NCBI GenBank assembly: GCA_039918235.1
Contig: JBDSHZ010000062.1
Location: forward strand, 1 to 64,000
Direction of reading: 5' to 3'
From: Pseudopedobacter sp039918235
GTDB lineage: Bacteria; Bacteroidota; Bacteroidia; Sphingobacteriales; Sphingobacteriaceae
Length of the DNA stretch: 64,000 nt
In this document: one piece after another, positions 53,198 through 62,262 of the stretch
Layout: every line of letters begins with the position of its first letter
Numbering within the stretch: position 1 is the stretch's first letter
Program-made: the position numbers and the translations under genes
Notes under the pieces: model-generated
What the model was told of the DNA's origin: nothing
The model's database searches: none
The model's input: only the letters and a program-made list of their open reading frames with translations

Positions 53198-55528
53198 TTA
53201 ATCGGTTGTGGTTTTAGTTTTTCTTACCCTAGAAAGGATGGATGCTTTTTTCTCTTTAGAATTGTTTTCTTTGGTCTGCACATCAACTACTGCAATGGTC
53301 ACCATATTTACAATTTCCCTTACTGATGAGCCTAATTGCAAAACATGAACCGGCTTGTTCATTCCCAATAAAATTGGTCCAACTGCTTCGGCATCACCTA
53401 ATTCCTGTAAAAGTTTGTAAGCGATATTTCCAGAATCTAAATTAGGAAACACCAAAGTATTGGCAGGCCCATCTTTTAATTTTGAAAAAGGGAAATTATC
53501 CATCAATAAAGATTGATTCAACGCAAAATTTGCCTGCATCTCTCCGTCTACCATAATATCAGGATGATTCTGATGGAGTATTTTAACAGCCTCACGGGTC
53601 TTCTGTGGAATTTCTCCCTCATTTGATCCATAATTAGAATAAGAAAGGATGGCGATTCTTGGTTTGATATTGAACTGTTTTACAGATTTATTCACCAATA
53701 AAGTAATATCTACCAGTTCTTCCACATTTGGATCAACATTTATCGTGGTATCAGCAAAGAAAACAGGACCTTTTTTTGTGAGCATCATATACATACCTGC
53801 AACACGGTTTACACCCGGCTCTGTACCTATAATCTGTAGAGCAGGCTTTACAGTAGAAGCATAATTTTTAGTCAGTCCCGAAATCAGTGCATCGGCATCT
53901 CCAAACTCCACCATTGATGCCCCAAAATAATTACGGTCTCTCATCAATTTACGAGATTCAAACAGTGTAAATCCTCTACGCTGGCGTTTCTCATAAAGAT
54001 TTAGAGAAAACTTCTCACTCATTTCCTTTTCTTCAGCAGGATCAATGATCATTACACCATCCAATTCCAGCTCATGATCTTTAATAATATGATTAATGAT
54101 TTTTTTGTTACCCAACAAAATAGGAATAGCAATGCCTTCATCTCGCACAATCTGTGCAGCCTTTAAAATCTTGTAATTATCTGCTTCAGCAAAAACAACT
54201 CTCTTAGGTGCTGCTTTTGCTTTATTGGTGATGGTGCGCAAAATTGCATCATCCATTCCCAGTCTTTTCTTCAGCTCTTCGTTATATTTTTCCCAATCGG
54301 TAATTGGAAATCTGGCTACACCGCTATCCATTGCTGCTTTTGCCACAGCAGGAGAAACAGTGGTAATCAATCTGAAATCTATAGGTTTAGGGATAATATA
54401 ATCTTTGCCGTATTTCAGGTTTTTAGCATTATAAGCCAAGTTTACCGCTTCCGGAACAGGTTCTTTTGCCAAAGCTGCAATTGCCCTAACTGCGGCCACT
54501 TTCATTTCTTCGTTTATGGCTGTAGAACGTACATCTAAAGCTCCCCTAAAAATATACGGAAAGCCTAAAACATTGTTCACCTGATTAGGGTAATCAGACC
54601 GGCCCGTAGCCATAATGATATCTTTACGCGTTTTAACCGCCAACTCGTAAGCAATCTCTGGGTTTGGATTTGCCATTGCAAAAACAATAGGGTTTTTAGC
54701 CATTGTTTTAAGCATTTCAGCACTCATTACATCTGCAGAAGATAATCCTATAAAAACGTCGGCATCTTTCAATGCATCTTGCAGCGTATGTATATTTCTT
54801 TGCGTAGCAAATTCTAGTTTAGTGCCATCTAAGTTAGCCCGGTCGGCTCTAATAATGCCACTACGGTCAAGCATTACAATGTTTTCTTTAACTGCTCCTA
54901 AAGAAACATATAAACGTGTGCATGAAATAGCGGCAGCTCCAGCTCCGTTTACCACAATTTTCACCTTGTCAATTTTCTTTTTTTGCAGTTCACAGGCATT
55001 GATTAAAGCCGCTGCAGAAATGATGGCCGTTCCATGCTGATCATCATGCATCACCGGAATTTTCATCTCCTCTTTTAATCTCCGCTCAATCTCAAAACAC
55101 TCCGGAGCTTTAATATCTTCCAAGTTAATCCCGCCAAAAGTAGGCTCCAAAGATTTTACAATCTTTACAAAGTCATCAACATTTTTAACATCCAGTTCAA
55201 GGTCAAAAACATCAATATCTGCAAAAATCTTAAACAGTAAACCCTTCCCTTCCATCACCGGCTTTCCAGCTTCAGGTCCAATATCTCCTAAACCTAAAAC
55301 AGCGGTTCCATTACTAATTACTGCAACCAAATTACCTTTAGCAGTATATTTATATACATCATCAACATTTTCTGCAATTCTTAAACAAGGTTCTGCAACG
55401 CCTGGCGAATAAGCTAAAGCGAGGTCTCTTTGTGAGTTGGTAGGTTTAGTAGGAATTACTTCGATTTTGCCGGGACGTCCTTGTGAGTGATAGTCTAATG
55501 CATCTTGCTTTCTATTCGTTTTACTCAT
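53198..55528 (-). CDS. maeB: NADP-dependent malic enzyme with Pta-like C-terminal domain
   Basis: Oxidatively decarboxylates malate to pyruvate and CO2, giving NADPH. 776 residues: malic N-terminal domain (LALAYSPGVAEPCLRIAE and GDIGPEAGKPVMEGKGLLFK), the NAD(P)-binding domain (VKIVVNGAGAAAISCTRLYV), and from residue ~430 a phosphotransacetylase-like domain (VVFAEADNYKILKAAQIVRD, PALQIIGTEPGVNRVAGMYM). As in E. coli MaeB the last is thought to be regulatory, not catalytic. First gene of the maeB-ruvA-sprA group. Confidence 0.95.
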   Translation of the reverse strand: MSKTNRKQDALDYHSQGRPGKIEVIPTKPTNSQRDLALAYSPGVAEPCLRIAENVDDVYKYTAKGNLVAVISNGTAVLGLGDIGPEAGKPVMEGKGLLFKIFADIDVFDLELDVKNVDDFVKIVKSLEPTFGGINLEDIKAPECFEIERRLKEEMKIPVMHDDQHGTAIISAAALINACELQKKKIDKVKIVVNGAGAAAISCTRLYVSLGAVKENIVMLDRSGIIRADRANLDGTKLEFATQRNIHTLQDALKDADVFIGLSSADVMSAEMLKTMAKNPIVFAMANPNPEIAYELAVKTRKDIIMATGRSDYPNQVNNVLGFPYIFRGALDVRSTAINEEMKVAAVRAIAALAKEPVPEAVNLAYNAKNLKYGKDYIIPKPIDFRLITTVSPAVAKAAMDSGVARFPITDWEKYNEELKKRLGMDDAILRTITNKAKAAPKRVVFAEADNYKILKAAQIVRDEGIAIPILLGNKKIINHIIKDHELELDGVMIIDPAEEKEMSEKFSLNLYEKRQRRGFTLFESRKLMRDRNYFGASMVEFGDADALISGLTKNYASTVKPALQIIGTEPGVNRVAGMYMMLTKKGPVFFADTTINVDPNVEELVDITLLVNKSVKQFNIKPRIAILSYSNYGSNEGEIPQKTREAVKILHQNHPDIMVDGEMQANFALNQSLLMDNFPFSKLKDGPANTLVFPNLDSGNIAYKLLQELGDAEAVGPILLGMNKPVHVLQLGSSVREIVNMVTIAVVDVQTKENNSKEKKASILSRVRKTKTTTD

Positions 55529-55859
55529 TTTTGTTTAATCAAGTCACCCCAAAAATACAATTCTTTAATGGAGCAGAAAAAAATACCTGCTTTATAATTT
55601 CAATTATAAAAGCAAAGCTTGTGCTCCTCTTTAAAAACAGCCCCGCCATACGCTCCTACTAAACCTGCAAAACACTTCCCGAAATGCTTGAATTAGCCAA
55701 CAGACTGATATAAATTGCTGTCGGGTTTAAAAAGTCAATGCATTGCAATCAAATTAAAGCAACGTAACATCATTTCAAAATCATCATCTAAAATTAAAGG
55801 CTGACAAACTGTCATTTTTTGCTTTATCTTTTATAATTTTGCAGTCCAAATAAAATTTA
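55529..55859. repeat. Long spacer between maeB and miaB, with degenerate repeat copy 3
   Basis: This 331-nt divergent region contains no coding frame that I can support. Its middle (55640-55730) is GC-richer and shows CATACGCT (55647), ATTAGCCA (55692), GATATA (55706) and TCGGG (55721), the ordered words of copies 1 and 2. The rest is AT-rich and should hold the maeB and miaB promoters, of which I see no clear consensus match. Confidence 0.5.
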
Positions 55860-57281
55860 ATGTTAGAATTAAACTTAGCAGCTAAAGAACATGACGAGTC
55901 CAGACAGGGCGAAGCATTGGTTTTAGATCAACCCAAACTAAAAAATAACGAGCGAAAGCTTTATATAGAAAGTTATGGTTGTGCCATGAATTTTTCCGAC
56001 AGTGAAATTGTTGCTTCCATTTTAAGTGAAGATGGTTTCACTACTACGCCAGATTATAATGAGGCTGATGTGATTTTCATCAATACCTGCTCTATTAGAG
56101 AAAATGCCGAAACCCGTGTAAGAAACAGGTTAAAGCAGTTTAAAGCCATCAAAAGAACCAACAAAGGTTTGGTAATTGGTGTTTTGGGTTGCATGGCCGA
56201 ACGTTTGAAAGCTAAGTTTTTAGAAGAAGAGAAATTAGTAGATGTTGTAGTAGGCCCAGATGCCTACCGCGATTTGCCGAATTTGATCAGTCAGGTAAAC
56301 GATGGTCATAAAGCCATCAATGTTTTGCTCTCTAGGGAAGAAACCTATGCAGATGTAAGTCCGGTACGGTTAAATTCAAACGGCATCAGTGCGTACATCT
56401 CTATTATGAGAGGTTGCGATAATATGTGTTCTTTCTGCGTTGTTCCTTTTACAAGAGGGCGAGAGCGAAGTCGTGATGCTTTTTCAGTAGTGCAGGAAGC
56501 ACAGGATTTAAGTGACGAGGGTTATAAAGAGATTACTTTGTTGGGTCAGAATGTAGATTCATACAAATGGGCTTCTTCAAATGGAGAAACCAATGTAAAC
56601 TTTGCAAAACTGATAGAAATGGTGGCATTGGTGAATCCCAATATTAGAGTTCGGTTTTCTACATCTCATCCAAAAGATATTACAGACGAAGTATTACATA
56701 CCATTGCAAAATACGATAACATCTGTAATTATATTCATCTCCCAGTTCAATCAGGAAATTCGAGGGTACTGGATTTGATGAACCGTACCTATACTAGAGA
56801 ATGGTATTTAAACAGAATTGAAGCGATCAGAAATATTATTCCAACCTGCTCTATTTCTACAGATATCATTTCAGGTTTCTGCTCAGAAACAGTAGAAGAG
56901 CACCAGGAAACTTTAAGTTTAATGGAGTTGGTAAAGTTTGAGTTTGCCTACATGTATTCTTATTCTGAAAGACCTGGAACGCCGGCTGCCAAGAAATTTG
57001 CAGACGATATCCCTGAAGAAGAAAAGCAACGCCGTTTACGTGAAATTATAGATTTACAGCAGGTAGACAGTTTATACAGAGCACAAAAAAGGGTAGGAAA
57101 AGTAGAAAGAGTGCTCATTGAAGGCCTCTCTAAAAAATCAAAAGCTGATTACTGTGGCAGAAGTGACCATAACCATATGGTAATTTTTCCTGTAATTGAA
57201 AAGTACCAGCCAGGAGATTATGTAAATGTTTTGGTAGAAAGAACAACTACAGCAACTTTGATAGGCCGTATTATAGATTAA
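55860..57281 (+). CDS. miaB: tRNA-2-methylthio-N6-dimethylallyladenosine synthase
   Basis: Radical-SAM enzyme that methylthiolates i6A37 of tRNA. 473 residues: MTTase N-domain with YGCAMNFSDSEIV, NTCSIRENAE and GVLGCMAERL (three Cys of the auxiliary Fe-S cluster), the radical-SAM motif CDNMCSFCVVPF (CX3CX2C, near residue 190) with RGRERSRD, and a C-terminal TRAM domain (RVLIEGLSKKSK to RTTTATLIGRIID). Probably followed by cotranscription toward 57403, though a word-repeat palindrome fills the gap. Confidence 0.96.
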   Translation: MLELNLAAKEHDESRQGEALVLDQPKLKNNERKLYIESYGCAMNFSDSEIVASILSEDGFTTTPDYNEADVIFINTCSIRENAETRVRNRLKQFKAIKRTNKGLVIGVLGCMAERLKAKFLEEEKLVDVVVGPDAYRDLPNLISQVNDGHKAINVLLSREETYADVSPVRLNSNGISAYISIMRGCDNMCSFCVVPFTRGRERSRDAFSVVQEAQDLSDEGYKEITLLGQNVDSYKWASSNGETNVNFAKLIEMVALVNPNIRVRFSTSHPKDITDEVLHTIAKYDNICNYIHLPVQSGNSRVLDLMNRTYTREWYLNRIEAIRNIIPTCSISTDIISGFCSETVEEHQETLSLMELVKFEFAYMYSYSERPGTPAAKKFADDIPEEEKQRRLREIIDLQQVDSLYRAQKRVGKVERVLIEGLSKKSKADYCGRSDHNHMVIFPVIEKYQPGDYVNVLVERTTTATLIGRIID

Positions 57282-57297
57282 AAAAACTAAAGTAATA

Positions 57298-57390
57298 GAG
57301 CAAAGAATAAAGAACAAGGATTGAAGAGCAAAGATTGGGTACTTTATCCTTATTCTTTGCTCCTTAATCTTTCATCTAAACTCTTTCATC
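57298..57390. repeat. Word-repeat palindromic element between miaB and the sigma-54 activator
   Basis: A perfect 13-bp inverted repeat GAGCAAAGAATAA (57298-57310) and TTATTCTTTGCTC (57350-57362) is embedded in repeated words (AGAACAAGGATTGAAGAGCA, AAGATT, and on the right TTAATCTTTCATC, CTCTTTCATCC). It forms the same kind of loosely self-complementary structure as the yicC-gmk spacer, with different words. Confidence 0.65.
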
Positions 57391-57402
57391 CAAATAAAAA
57401 AA

Positions 57403-58638
57403 ATGGATTTACAAGATATAAAACAGCGTTTTGGAATTATAGGCAGTTCACCATTGCTGAACAGGGCTATTGATATTGCCAGACAAGTTGCACCAACTGA
57501 TATTACGGTGATGATTACCGGAGAGAGTGGCTCTGGTAAAGAGGTGTTTTCTCATATTATTCACCAACTAAGTGCCCGCAAACATGGTCCTTTCATTGCA
57601 GTTAACTGCGGTGCAATCCCTGAGGGAACCATAGATTCTGAATTATTTGGCCATGAAAAAGGATCTTTTACCGGTGCACATGAAGCTAGAAAAGGATACT
57701 TTGAGGTGGTAAATGGCGGAACCATATTTTTGGATGAAGTAGGGGAGTTGCCTTTAGGTACTCAAGCCAGATTATTAAGGGTTTTAGAAACTGGAGAATA
57801 CATTAGGGTTGGATCATCTAAAGTGCAGAAAACCGATGCCCGTGTAGTTGCTGCCACCAATGTTGAAATGTTTGAAGCAGTGAAAGCTGGGAAATTTAGG
57901 GAAGATTTATACTATCGTTTAAATACTGTTCCTCTTAAAATACCCCCTTTAAGAGATAGAAAAGAAGATATCCATTTAATTTTTAGGAAATTTGTAGCCG
58001 ATTTCTCAGATAAATATCGTTCTCCGAACATCACGTTAGATGATACTGCCATTCAGGTTTTGGTAAATTATAGCTGGCCAGGTAATGTTCGCCAGTTAAA
58101 AAATATTGCAGAGCAAATTGCTGTTTTAGAGCGTGACCGACATATTACTGGTCAAACATTGCTGTCCTATATTCCGAATGACCAATCCAGCACTTTACCT
58201 ATGCGGTTAAACCAATCCGGACAAAAAGAAGATTTTTCTGAAAGAGATATCCTTTACAAGGTATTGTTTGATATGAAAAAGGATATGGTGGAATTAAAAA
58301 AACTGGTGGTTGATATCATTCAGAACGGTGATAACGTTTCTAACTATGCAGCGGATAATCCACAGGTGATCAATTCGTTATATAAAGACATTGAAATGCC
58401 TAATCACGAATCTACTTTAACCATTCAGCAACCAACCAATAATAGTAGACAAGATGATTACCACATTACCCATGATGCAGAAGAAGTGGAGGAATCCCTT
58501 TCTTTAATCGATAAGGAAGCTGATATGATTAAAAAAGCATTAAAAAAGCATAAAGGAAAAAGAAAGGCAGCTTCTGAAGAGTTGGGCATATCAGAACGTA
58601 CGCTTTACAGAAAAATAAAAGAATTAAACTTGAATTAG
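57403..58638 (+). CDS. Sigma-54-interacting transcriptional activator without receiver domain
   Basis: A 411-residue AAA+ activator. Walker A GESGSGKE (40-47), the sigma-54-contacting loop GSFTGA (87-92, usually GAFTGA), Walker B IFLDEVGEL (108-116), and a C-terminal Fis-type HTH (KHKGKRKAASEELGISERTL, YRKIKEL). There is no N-terminal response-regulator or sensor domain, so input must come through partners or expression. A ~100-residue linker (280-375) is unusual and rich in polar residues. It is followed by lptE after 4 nt, and may be translationally linked. Confidence 0.92.
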   Translation: MDLQDIKQRFGIIGSSPLLNRAIDIARQVAPTDITVMITGESGSGKEVFSHIIHQLSARKHGPFIAVNCGAIPEGTIDSELFGHEKGSFTGAHEARKGYFEVVNGGTIFLDEVGELPLGTQARLLRVLETGEYIRVGSSKVQKTDARVVAATNVEMFEAVKAGKFREDLYYRLNTVPLKIPPLRDRKEDIHLIFRKFVADFSDKYRSPNITLDDTAIQVLVNYSWPGNVRQLKNIAEQIAVLERDRHITGQTLLSYIPNDQSSTLPMRLNQSGQKEDFSERDILYKVLFDMKKDMVELKKLVVDIIQNGDNVSNYAADNPQVINSLYKDIEMPNHESTLTIQQPTNNSRQDDYHITHDAEEVEESLSLIDKEADMIKKALKKHKGKRKAASEELGISERTLYRKIKELNLN

Positions 58639-58642
58639 AAAA

Positions 58643-59161
58643 ATGAAGAGCAGAATTTTATTCATGTTGACCGTACCGTTTCTCTTTTTCATGAGCGGTT
58701 GTGGCGTATATTCTTTTACAGGAGGTTCTATTGGAGCTTTAAAAACAGTATCTGTTGTGATTTTTGAAAACACTGCTCCTTTGGTAAATCCTAATTTAAG
58801 TCAGGCTTTCACAGAAGCTTTAAAAGACAGGATTAGGTCACAAACCGGATTGAGTTTTGTAAGAACCGACGGCGAAGCAAATTTTGATGGTAGAATTACG
58901 GATTATAATTTACAACCTGTAGCTATTCAGGGGAATCAGCAAGTTACAGCGGGCTTAACCCGTTTAACCATTACCGTGAATGTGAAATATACCAACAGGT
59001 TAGAGGGAGAGCAAGATAAAAGCTTTGAACAGTCCTTTACAAGATTCAAGGATTTCAACCCAACCTCTGGACCATTTTCTAGTCAGGAGAATACTTTAGT
59101 TAAAGATATCAATCAGCAACTAACCGAGGATATTTACAATAGGGCTTTTGCCAATTGGTAG
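58643..59161 (+). CDS. lptE: LptE-like lipopolysaccharide assembly lipoprotein
   Basis: A 172-residue outer-membrane lipoprotein (lipobox FMSGC, Cys20) of the Bacteroidetes LptE family: GVYSFTGGSIGALKTVSVVI, NPNLSQAFTEALKDRIRSQT, and TAGLTRLTITVNVKYTN. LptE plugs the LptD barrel that inserts LPS in the outer leaflet. It follows the sigma-54 activator closely and its end overlaps an upstream in-frame TTG of the next gene, whose real start is later. Confidence 0.85.
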   Translation: MKSRILFMLTVPFLFFMSGCGVYSFTGGSIGALKTVSVVIFENTAPLVNPNLSQAFTEALKDRIRSQTGLSFVRTDGEANFDGRITDYNLQPVAIQGNQQVTAGLTRLTITVNVKYTNRLEGEQDKSFEQSFTRFKDFNPTSGPFSSQENTLVKDINQQLTEDIYNRAFANW

Positions 59162-59201
59162 GCTTTTAGTACCTTCACCAAGTAAAAAACAAAAAACAAT
59201 A

Positions 59202-61313
59202 GTGTCAAATATCAATCAAGCAGAGACAGAAAAATTCTTGACCTATCATTCCAATCCAAAAGCTTTAGTAGCTAAGGATTTGGAACAGCTCAAAGAATGG
59301 ATGGGGAAATATCCCTACTGCCAAAGTTTGATATACCTGGCCACTCATACTTCTCAAAACACTGCTGATTACCAAAATTATTTAGCAAAGGCGTCCACAT
59401 TCAGCCCTGATCGTACCATTTTATTTGATTTTATTCATCAACCAGAGAATTTCGATAGCGAAATGGTGGCGCTTGATGCAATAAATCAAGAAATTGAAAT
59501 AGAAGAATTAAAAAGTGATATTCCTTTCGGATTTGATCTAAACGAAATATATGGCTCTGAACCAAAGGATGCTAAAGCTAAAGAGGAATTAAAAGAAGAA
59601 CCTGCTAACGAAGAGATAGAAGCTACTGAAAATCTACAAACAGAAAATATTGAAAATGAAACAGTTGAAGATCCTCATATCTTAAAAGGGGATAATGATA
59701 TTTCTGAAGAGGTAAAAGAAAACGCCTCTGTAATTGAAGAAAATATTGTAGAGGATAAATCTGATTTTGCCGGAGATGATCATGAAAATATTGAGGCTAC
59801 AGAAAATCAGTTAGCTGAAAATGAAGAAATTCAGCAACATGAAATTTCTGAAAATGAGATTGTTGAAGAAAAATCCGAGCCTATTGAACAACAAAATTCT
59901 AATTTTTTCGGATTAGACTTAAATGAAATTATAGGTTTTGAAAATCGTACAGAAGACCCTAAAGTTGAAAACCTATATGATGAATCATCTAAAGTAAATA
60001 GTAAAGAAGAAGAAATAAAACATGTTCCTTTTAATACTGAAGAAACTGATTCAATTAAAAATGAGAATATAGCAGAAGAATTTGATGATGCTGATGAAAT
60101 TCAGGAATATGAAGCTCAAGAAATTGATGCTAAAGAAAAAAAGACCTTCAATGATGAGAATGAGGAATCTATAACTGAAAACATTGAAGTAGAAGAACAT
60201 TCTGAAGAAATTGATGAGGAAAATAAATCATCAGCTGTAGCTAAAACTGAAGAAATTAAGGAAATAGAAATTGATGAGGAAACAAAACAACCTGAAGAAG
60301 AACAAACCGAATCAACTGTAGAAGAAATTGAAGAGCAAGAAGTAGCTACCGAACAAGAAACAACTGTAGAAAACGAAGAATCTGAAATTTCCGAAGAGCC
60401 AATTGAAGTAGAGCAAGCACAAGAAAAAGAGTTAGAATTAACAGATTTTGACGAGAAAAGTGAAGCAGAAATTCCAGCTGAGAAAATTACTAATGAAAAT
60501 GACACGCCAGAAAAACAATTAGAAGAAGCGCAAGTAATTGAAAATATAGAGGAGATTCCTGAAGACGTTACTACTGAAGAAACTTCAGAAGAAGAAGAAG
60601 AACCAATCGTAGCTAAAGAAACTCCATCTGATCCTATAGCAGAAGTTCCGGAGACAATAACCAATCCACAGGTTAAAGAAGGATTTGCATTTGAGACTCC
60701 GGTGCAACCCAATTTCTTTTCTTTCCAAAAAAGAGAAGATAAAGATGCCATAGCTGAAGATGCGGTTGTCCAGAAAACAGATAGCGGTATTAGTCAATAT
60801 AATGATGATTCTATGCCTTATACATTTCTTTGGTGGTTAAATAAAACCAGAAAGGAACATGCATCAACCCATCAGCCCTACGCTTCAATTAAATTAGACC
60901 CTTCTAAAAAGACTGATCAGCCACAGCTGAAAAAGGATAATCTAGATCAGCAGATTGCAGAAAATATCTTTCACCTTAGAGGAGTGGAAGGATTTTCAGG
61001 TTCATCAACACAGGGAAATCAGACGGTTCCTTTTGAGTTCTTAAAAAAAGAGCATCAGATTATTGAGAAGTTTATCACAGAGGAGCCACAGATTAGGCCA
61101 CCGGCTCCTAATAAAATAGATACAGAAAACAAAGCAAAGAAAAGCTCTGAGGATAGCAATGAGGTGGTTTCTGAAACTTTAGCTAAAATTTATGTAGAAC
61201 AGATGCTTTACCACAAAGCCTTAGATGTTTACAAAAAATTAAGTTTGAAATTTCCAGAAAAAAGCACTTACTTTGCCAGCCAAATAAAATATTTGGAATT
61301 AAAAGTTAATTAG
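59202..61313 (+). CDS. Acidic, glutamate-rich protein of unknown function, TPR-like C-terminus
   Basis: A 703-residue protein from the GTG at 59202 (an upstream TTG in frame overlaps lptE). Three parts: an N-terminal domain (SNINQAETEKFLTYHSNP, LEQLKEWMGKYPYCQSLIYL), a ~450-residue region dominated by Glu, Asp, Ile, Asn, Ser and Thr, and a C-terminal part with PYTFLWWLNKTRKEHASTHQ, then SETLAKIYVEQMLYHKALDV, YKKLSLKFPEKSTYF, which resembles one TPR-like hairpin. The motif FG(F/L)DLNEI(Y/I)G appears twice, at ~105 and ~240. It is encoded between lptE and secG; family and function are unknown to me. Confidence 0.8.
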   Translation: MSNINQAETEKFLTYHSNPKALVAKDLEQLKEWMGKYPYCQSLIYLATHTSQNTADYQNYLAKASTFSPDRTILFDFIHQPENFDSEMVALDAINQEIEIEELKSDIPFGFDLNEIYGSEPKDAKAKEELKEEPANEEIEATENLQTENIENETVEDPHILKGDNDISEEVKENASVIEENIVEDKSDFAGDDHENIEATENQLAENEEIQQHEISENEIVEEKSEPIEQQNSNFFGLDLNEIIGFENRTEDPKVENLYDESSKVNSKEEEIKHVPFNTEETDSIKNENIAEEFDDADEIQEYEAQEIDAKEKKTFNDENEESITENIEVEEHSEEIDEENKSSAVAKTEEIKEIEIDEETKQPEEEQTESTVEEIEEQEVATEQETTVENEESEISEEPIEVEQAQEKELELTDFDEKSEAEIPAEKITNENDTPEKQLEEAQVIENIEEIPEDVTTEETSEEEEEPIVAKETPSDPIAEVPETITNPQVKEGFAFETPVQPNFFSFQKREDKDAIAEDAVVQKTDSGISQYNDDSMPYTFLWWLNKTRKEHASTHQPYASIKLDPSKKTDQPQLKKDNLDQQIAENIFHLRGVEGFSGSSTQGNQTVPFEFLKKEHQIIEKFITEEPQIRPPAPNKIDTENKAKKSSEDSNEVVSETLAKIYVEQMLYHKALDVYKKLSLKFPEKSTYFASQIKYLELKVN

Positions 61314-61321
61314 AAAATAAT

Positions 61322-61660
61322 ATGGTTACGTTTTTAGTGATTTTGGGAATATTGATAAGTGTGATTTTGGTATTGGTAATTTTAATTCAAAATCCAAAAG
61401 GTGGAGGTTTATCTTCCGGTTTCTCTTCATCAAATAATATTATGGGCGTACAGCGTACCGGTGATATCCTTGAAAAAGGAACATGGGGATTAGCCATCGC
61501 AATTATGGTGATTGCCATTTTGGTAAACATATCAGGTGTAAAAACTGGTGGAGCTATAAAAACCGATTCTAAAATCCAGGAACAAATTGATAAAACTGCT
61601 GCTCCTTCTTCTATCCCAATGATGCCACAACCGGCAGCTGGAGATAGCACTCAGAAATAA
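61322..61660 (+). CDS. secG: Preprotein translocase subunit SecG
   Basis: A 112-residue SecG: two membrane helices (LVILGILISVILVLVILIQN and LAIAIMVIAILVNISG), with the conserved loop PKGGGLSSGFSSSNNIMG between them. It supports SecYE in protein export. The C-terminal hydrophilic tail is slightly longer than in E. coli. It lies 8 nt after the acidic protein gene and is followed by a terminator. Confidence 0.94.
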   Translation: MVTFLVILGILISVILVLVILIQNPKGGGLSSGFSSSNNIMGVQRTGDILEKGTWGLAIAIMVIAILVNISGVKTGGAIKTDSKIQEQIDKTAAPSSIPMMPQPAAGDSTQK

Positions 61661-61682
61661 ATAATCAAAAAATATATTTAAG

Positions 61683-61711
61683 AAACCCGTAAGAAATTGC
61701 GGGTTTTTTTT
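61683..61711 (+). terminator. Terminator after secG
   Basis: AACCCGTAA, GAAA loop, TTGCGGGTT then TTTTTT: a GNRA-type hairpin with a good U tract. Confidence 0.88.
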
Positions 61712-61796
61712 GTGATTTTATATTTAAAAAAATGGAATTCCTAATATTTAGAGCTTGTAAATTAATTTCATTTTTTTAATTTAAAATCCACAGATA

Positions 61797-61830
61797 AAGG
61801 CTTTAAGCTTTCAGCATTTAGCTTTTAACA
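61797..61830. repeat. Partial word-repeat element upstream of groES
   Basis: AAAGGCTTTAAGCTTTCAGC followed by ATTTAGCTTTTAAC shares the words AAGCTTTCAGC and TTTAGC with the helicase insertion and the yicC-gmk spacer. Only one arm is present. The remaining 61712-61982 spacer shows no CIRCE element (TTAGCACTC...GAGTGCTAA); the groES promoter is not identified. Confidence 0.5.
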
Positions 61831-61982
61831 TTTACACACCATACTGACAAGCTGACACCAAGACTTCTTATTGATTTAACATTACTGACTATCACGGTGA
61901 AAATTTGGCAATTTTTTCCTTTGGCATATTCTATGTGTGTTACACAGCAGAAAATAAACTCATAAAAATTAAAATAGAATTT

Positions 61983-62258
61983 ATGGCATTGAACATTAAA
62001 CCTATCGCTGATAGAGTAGTGGTAGAAGCTGCTCCAGCTGAAGAAAAAACTGCATCAGGTATCTATATTCCTGATACTGCAAAAGAAAAACCTCAGAATG
62101 GCACTGTTGTAGCTGTTGGAAACGGTAAAGTAGACGAGCCAATGACTGTGAAAGTTGGTGACCAAGTGATTTACGGTAAATATTCAGGAACAGAGATTAC
62201 CTACGAAGGTAAAGAGTACTTGATTATGAAAGAAAGCGACATTTACGCCGTTCTTTAA
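61983..62258 (+). CDS. groES: Co-chaperonin GroES
   Basis: The 91-residue heptameric lid of the GroEL cage. It starts at ATG 61983 (MALNIKPIADRVVVEA); the longer in-frame extension to 61905 is not used. The mobile loop region EEKTASGIYIPDTAKEKPQN and the GNGKVDEPMTVKVGDQVIYG segment are canonical. Followed by groEL after 124 nt. Confidence 0.97.
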   Translation: MALNIKPIADRVVVEAAPAEEKTASGIYIPDTAKEKPQNGTVVAVGNGKVDEPMTVKVGDQVIYGKYSGTEITYEGKEYLIMKESDIYAVL

Positions 62259-62262
62259 TAGA

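Noticed and set aside
59148..59201. TTG start for the acidic protein overlapping lptE
   Set aside because: The extra 18 residues (PIGRLLVPSPSKKQKTI) are basic and unlike the rest, and overlap the lptE end; the GTG at 59202 is more natural.
60116..60751. A 211-residue Ser-rich open frame on the minus strand
   Set aside because: It is antisense to the Glu/Asp-rich region of the 59202-61313 gene; glutamate codons read backwards give serine-rich frames, so this is a compositional shadow.
61905..61982. Longer groES start giving a 26-residue N-terminal extension
   Set aside because: The extension has no family resemblance; GroES begins at MALNIKPIADRV with ATG at 61983.
61712..61982. CIRCE element or sigma-54 promoter before groES
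   Set aside because: No TTAGCACTC/GAGTGCTAA pair; TTGGCA occurs twice but GG-N10-GC spacing with a -12 box is not met.
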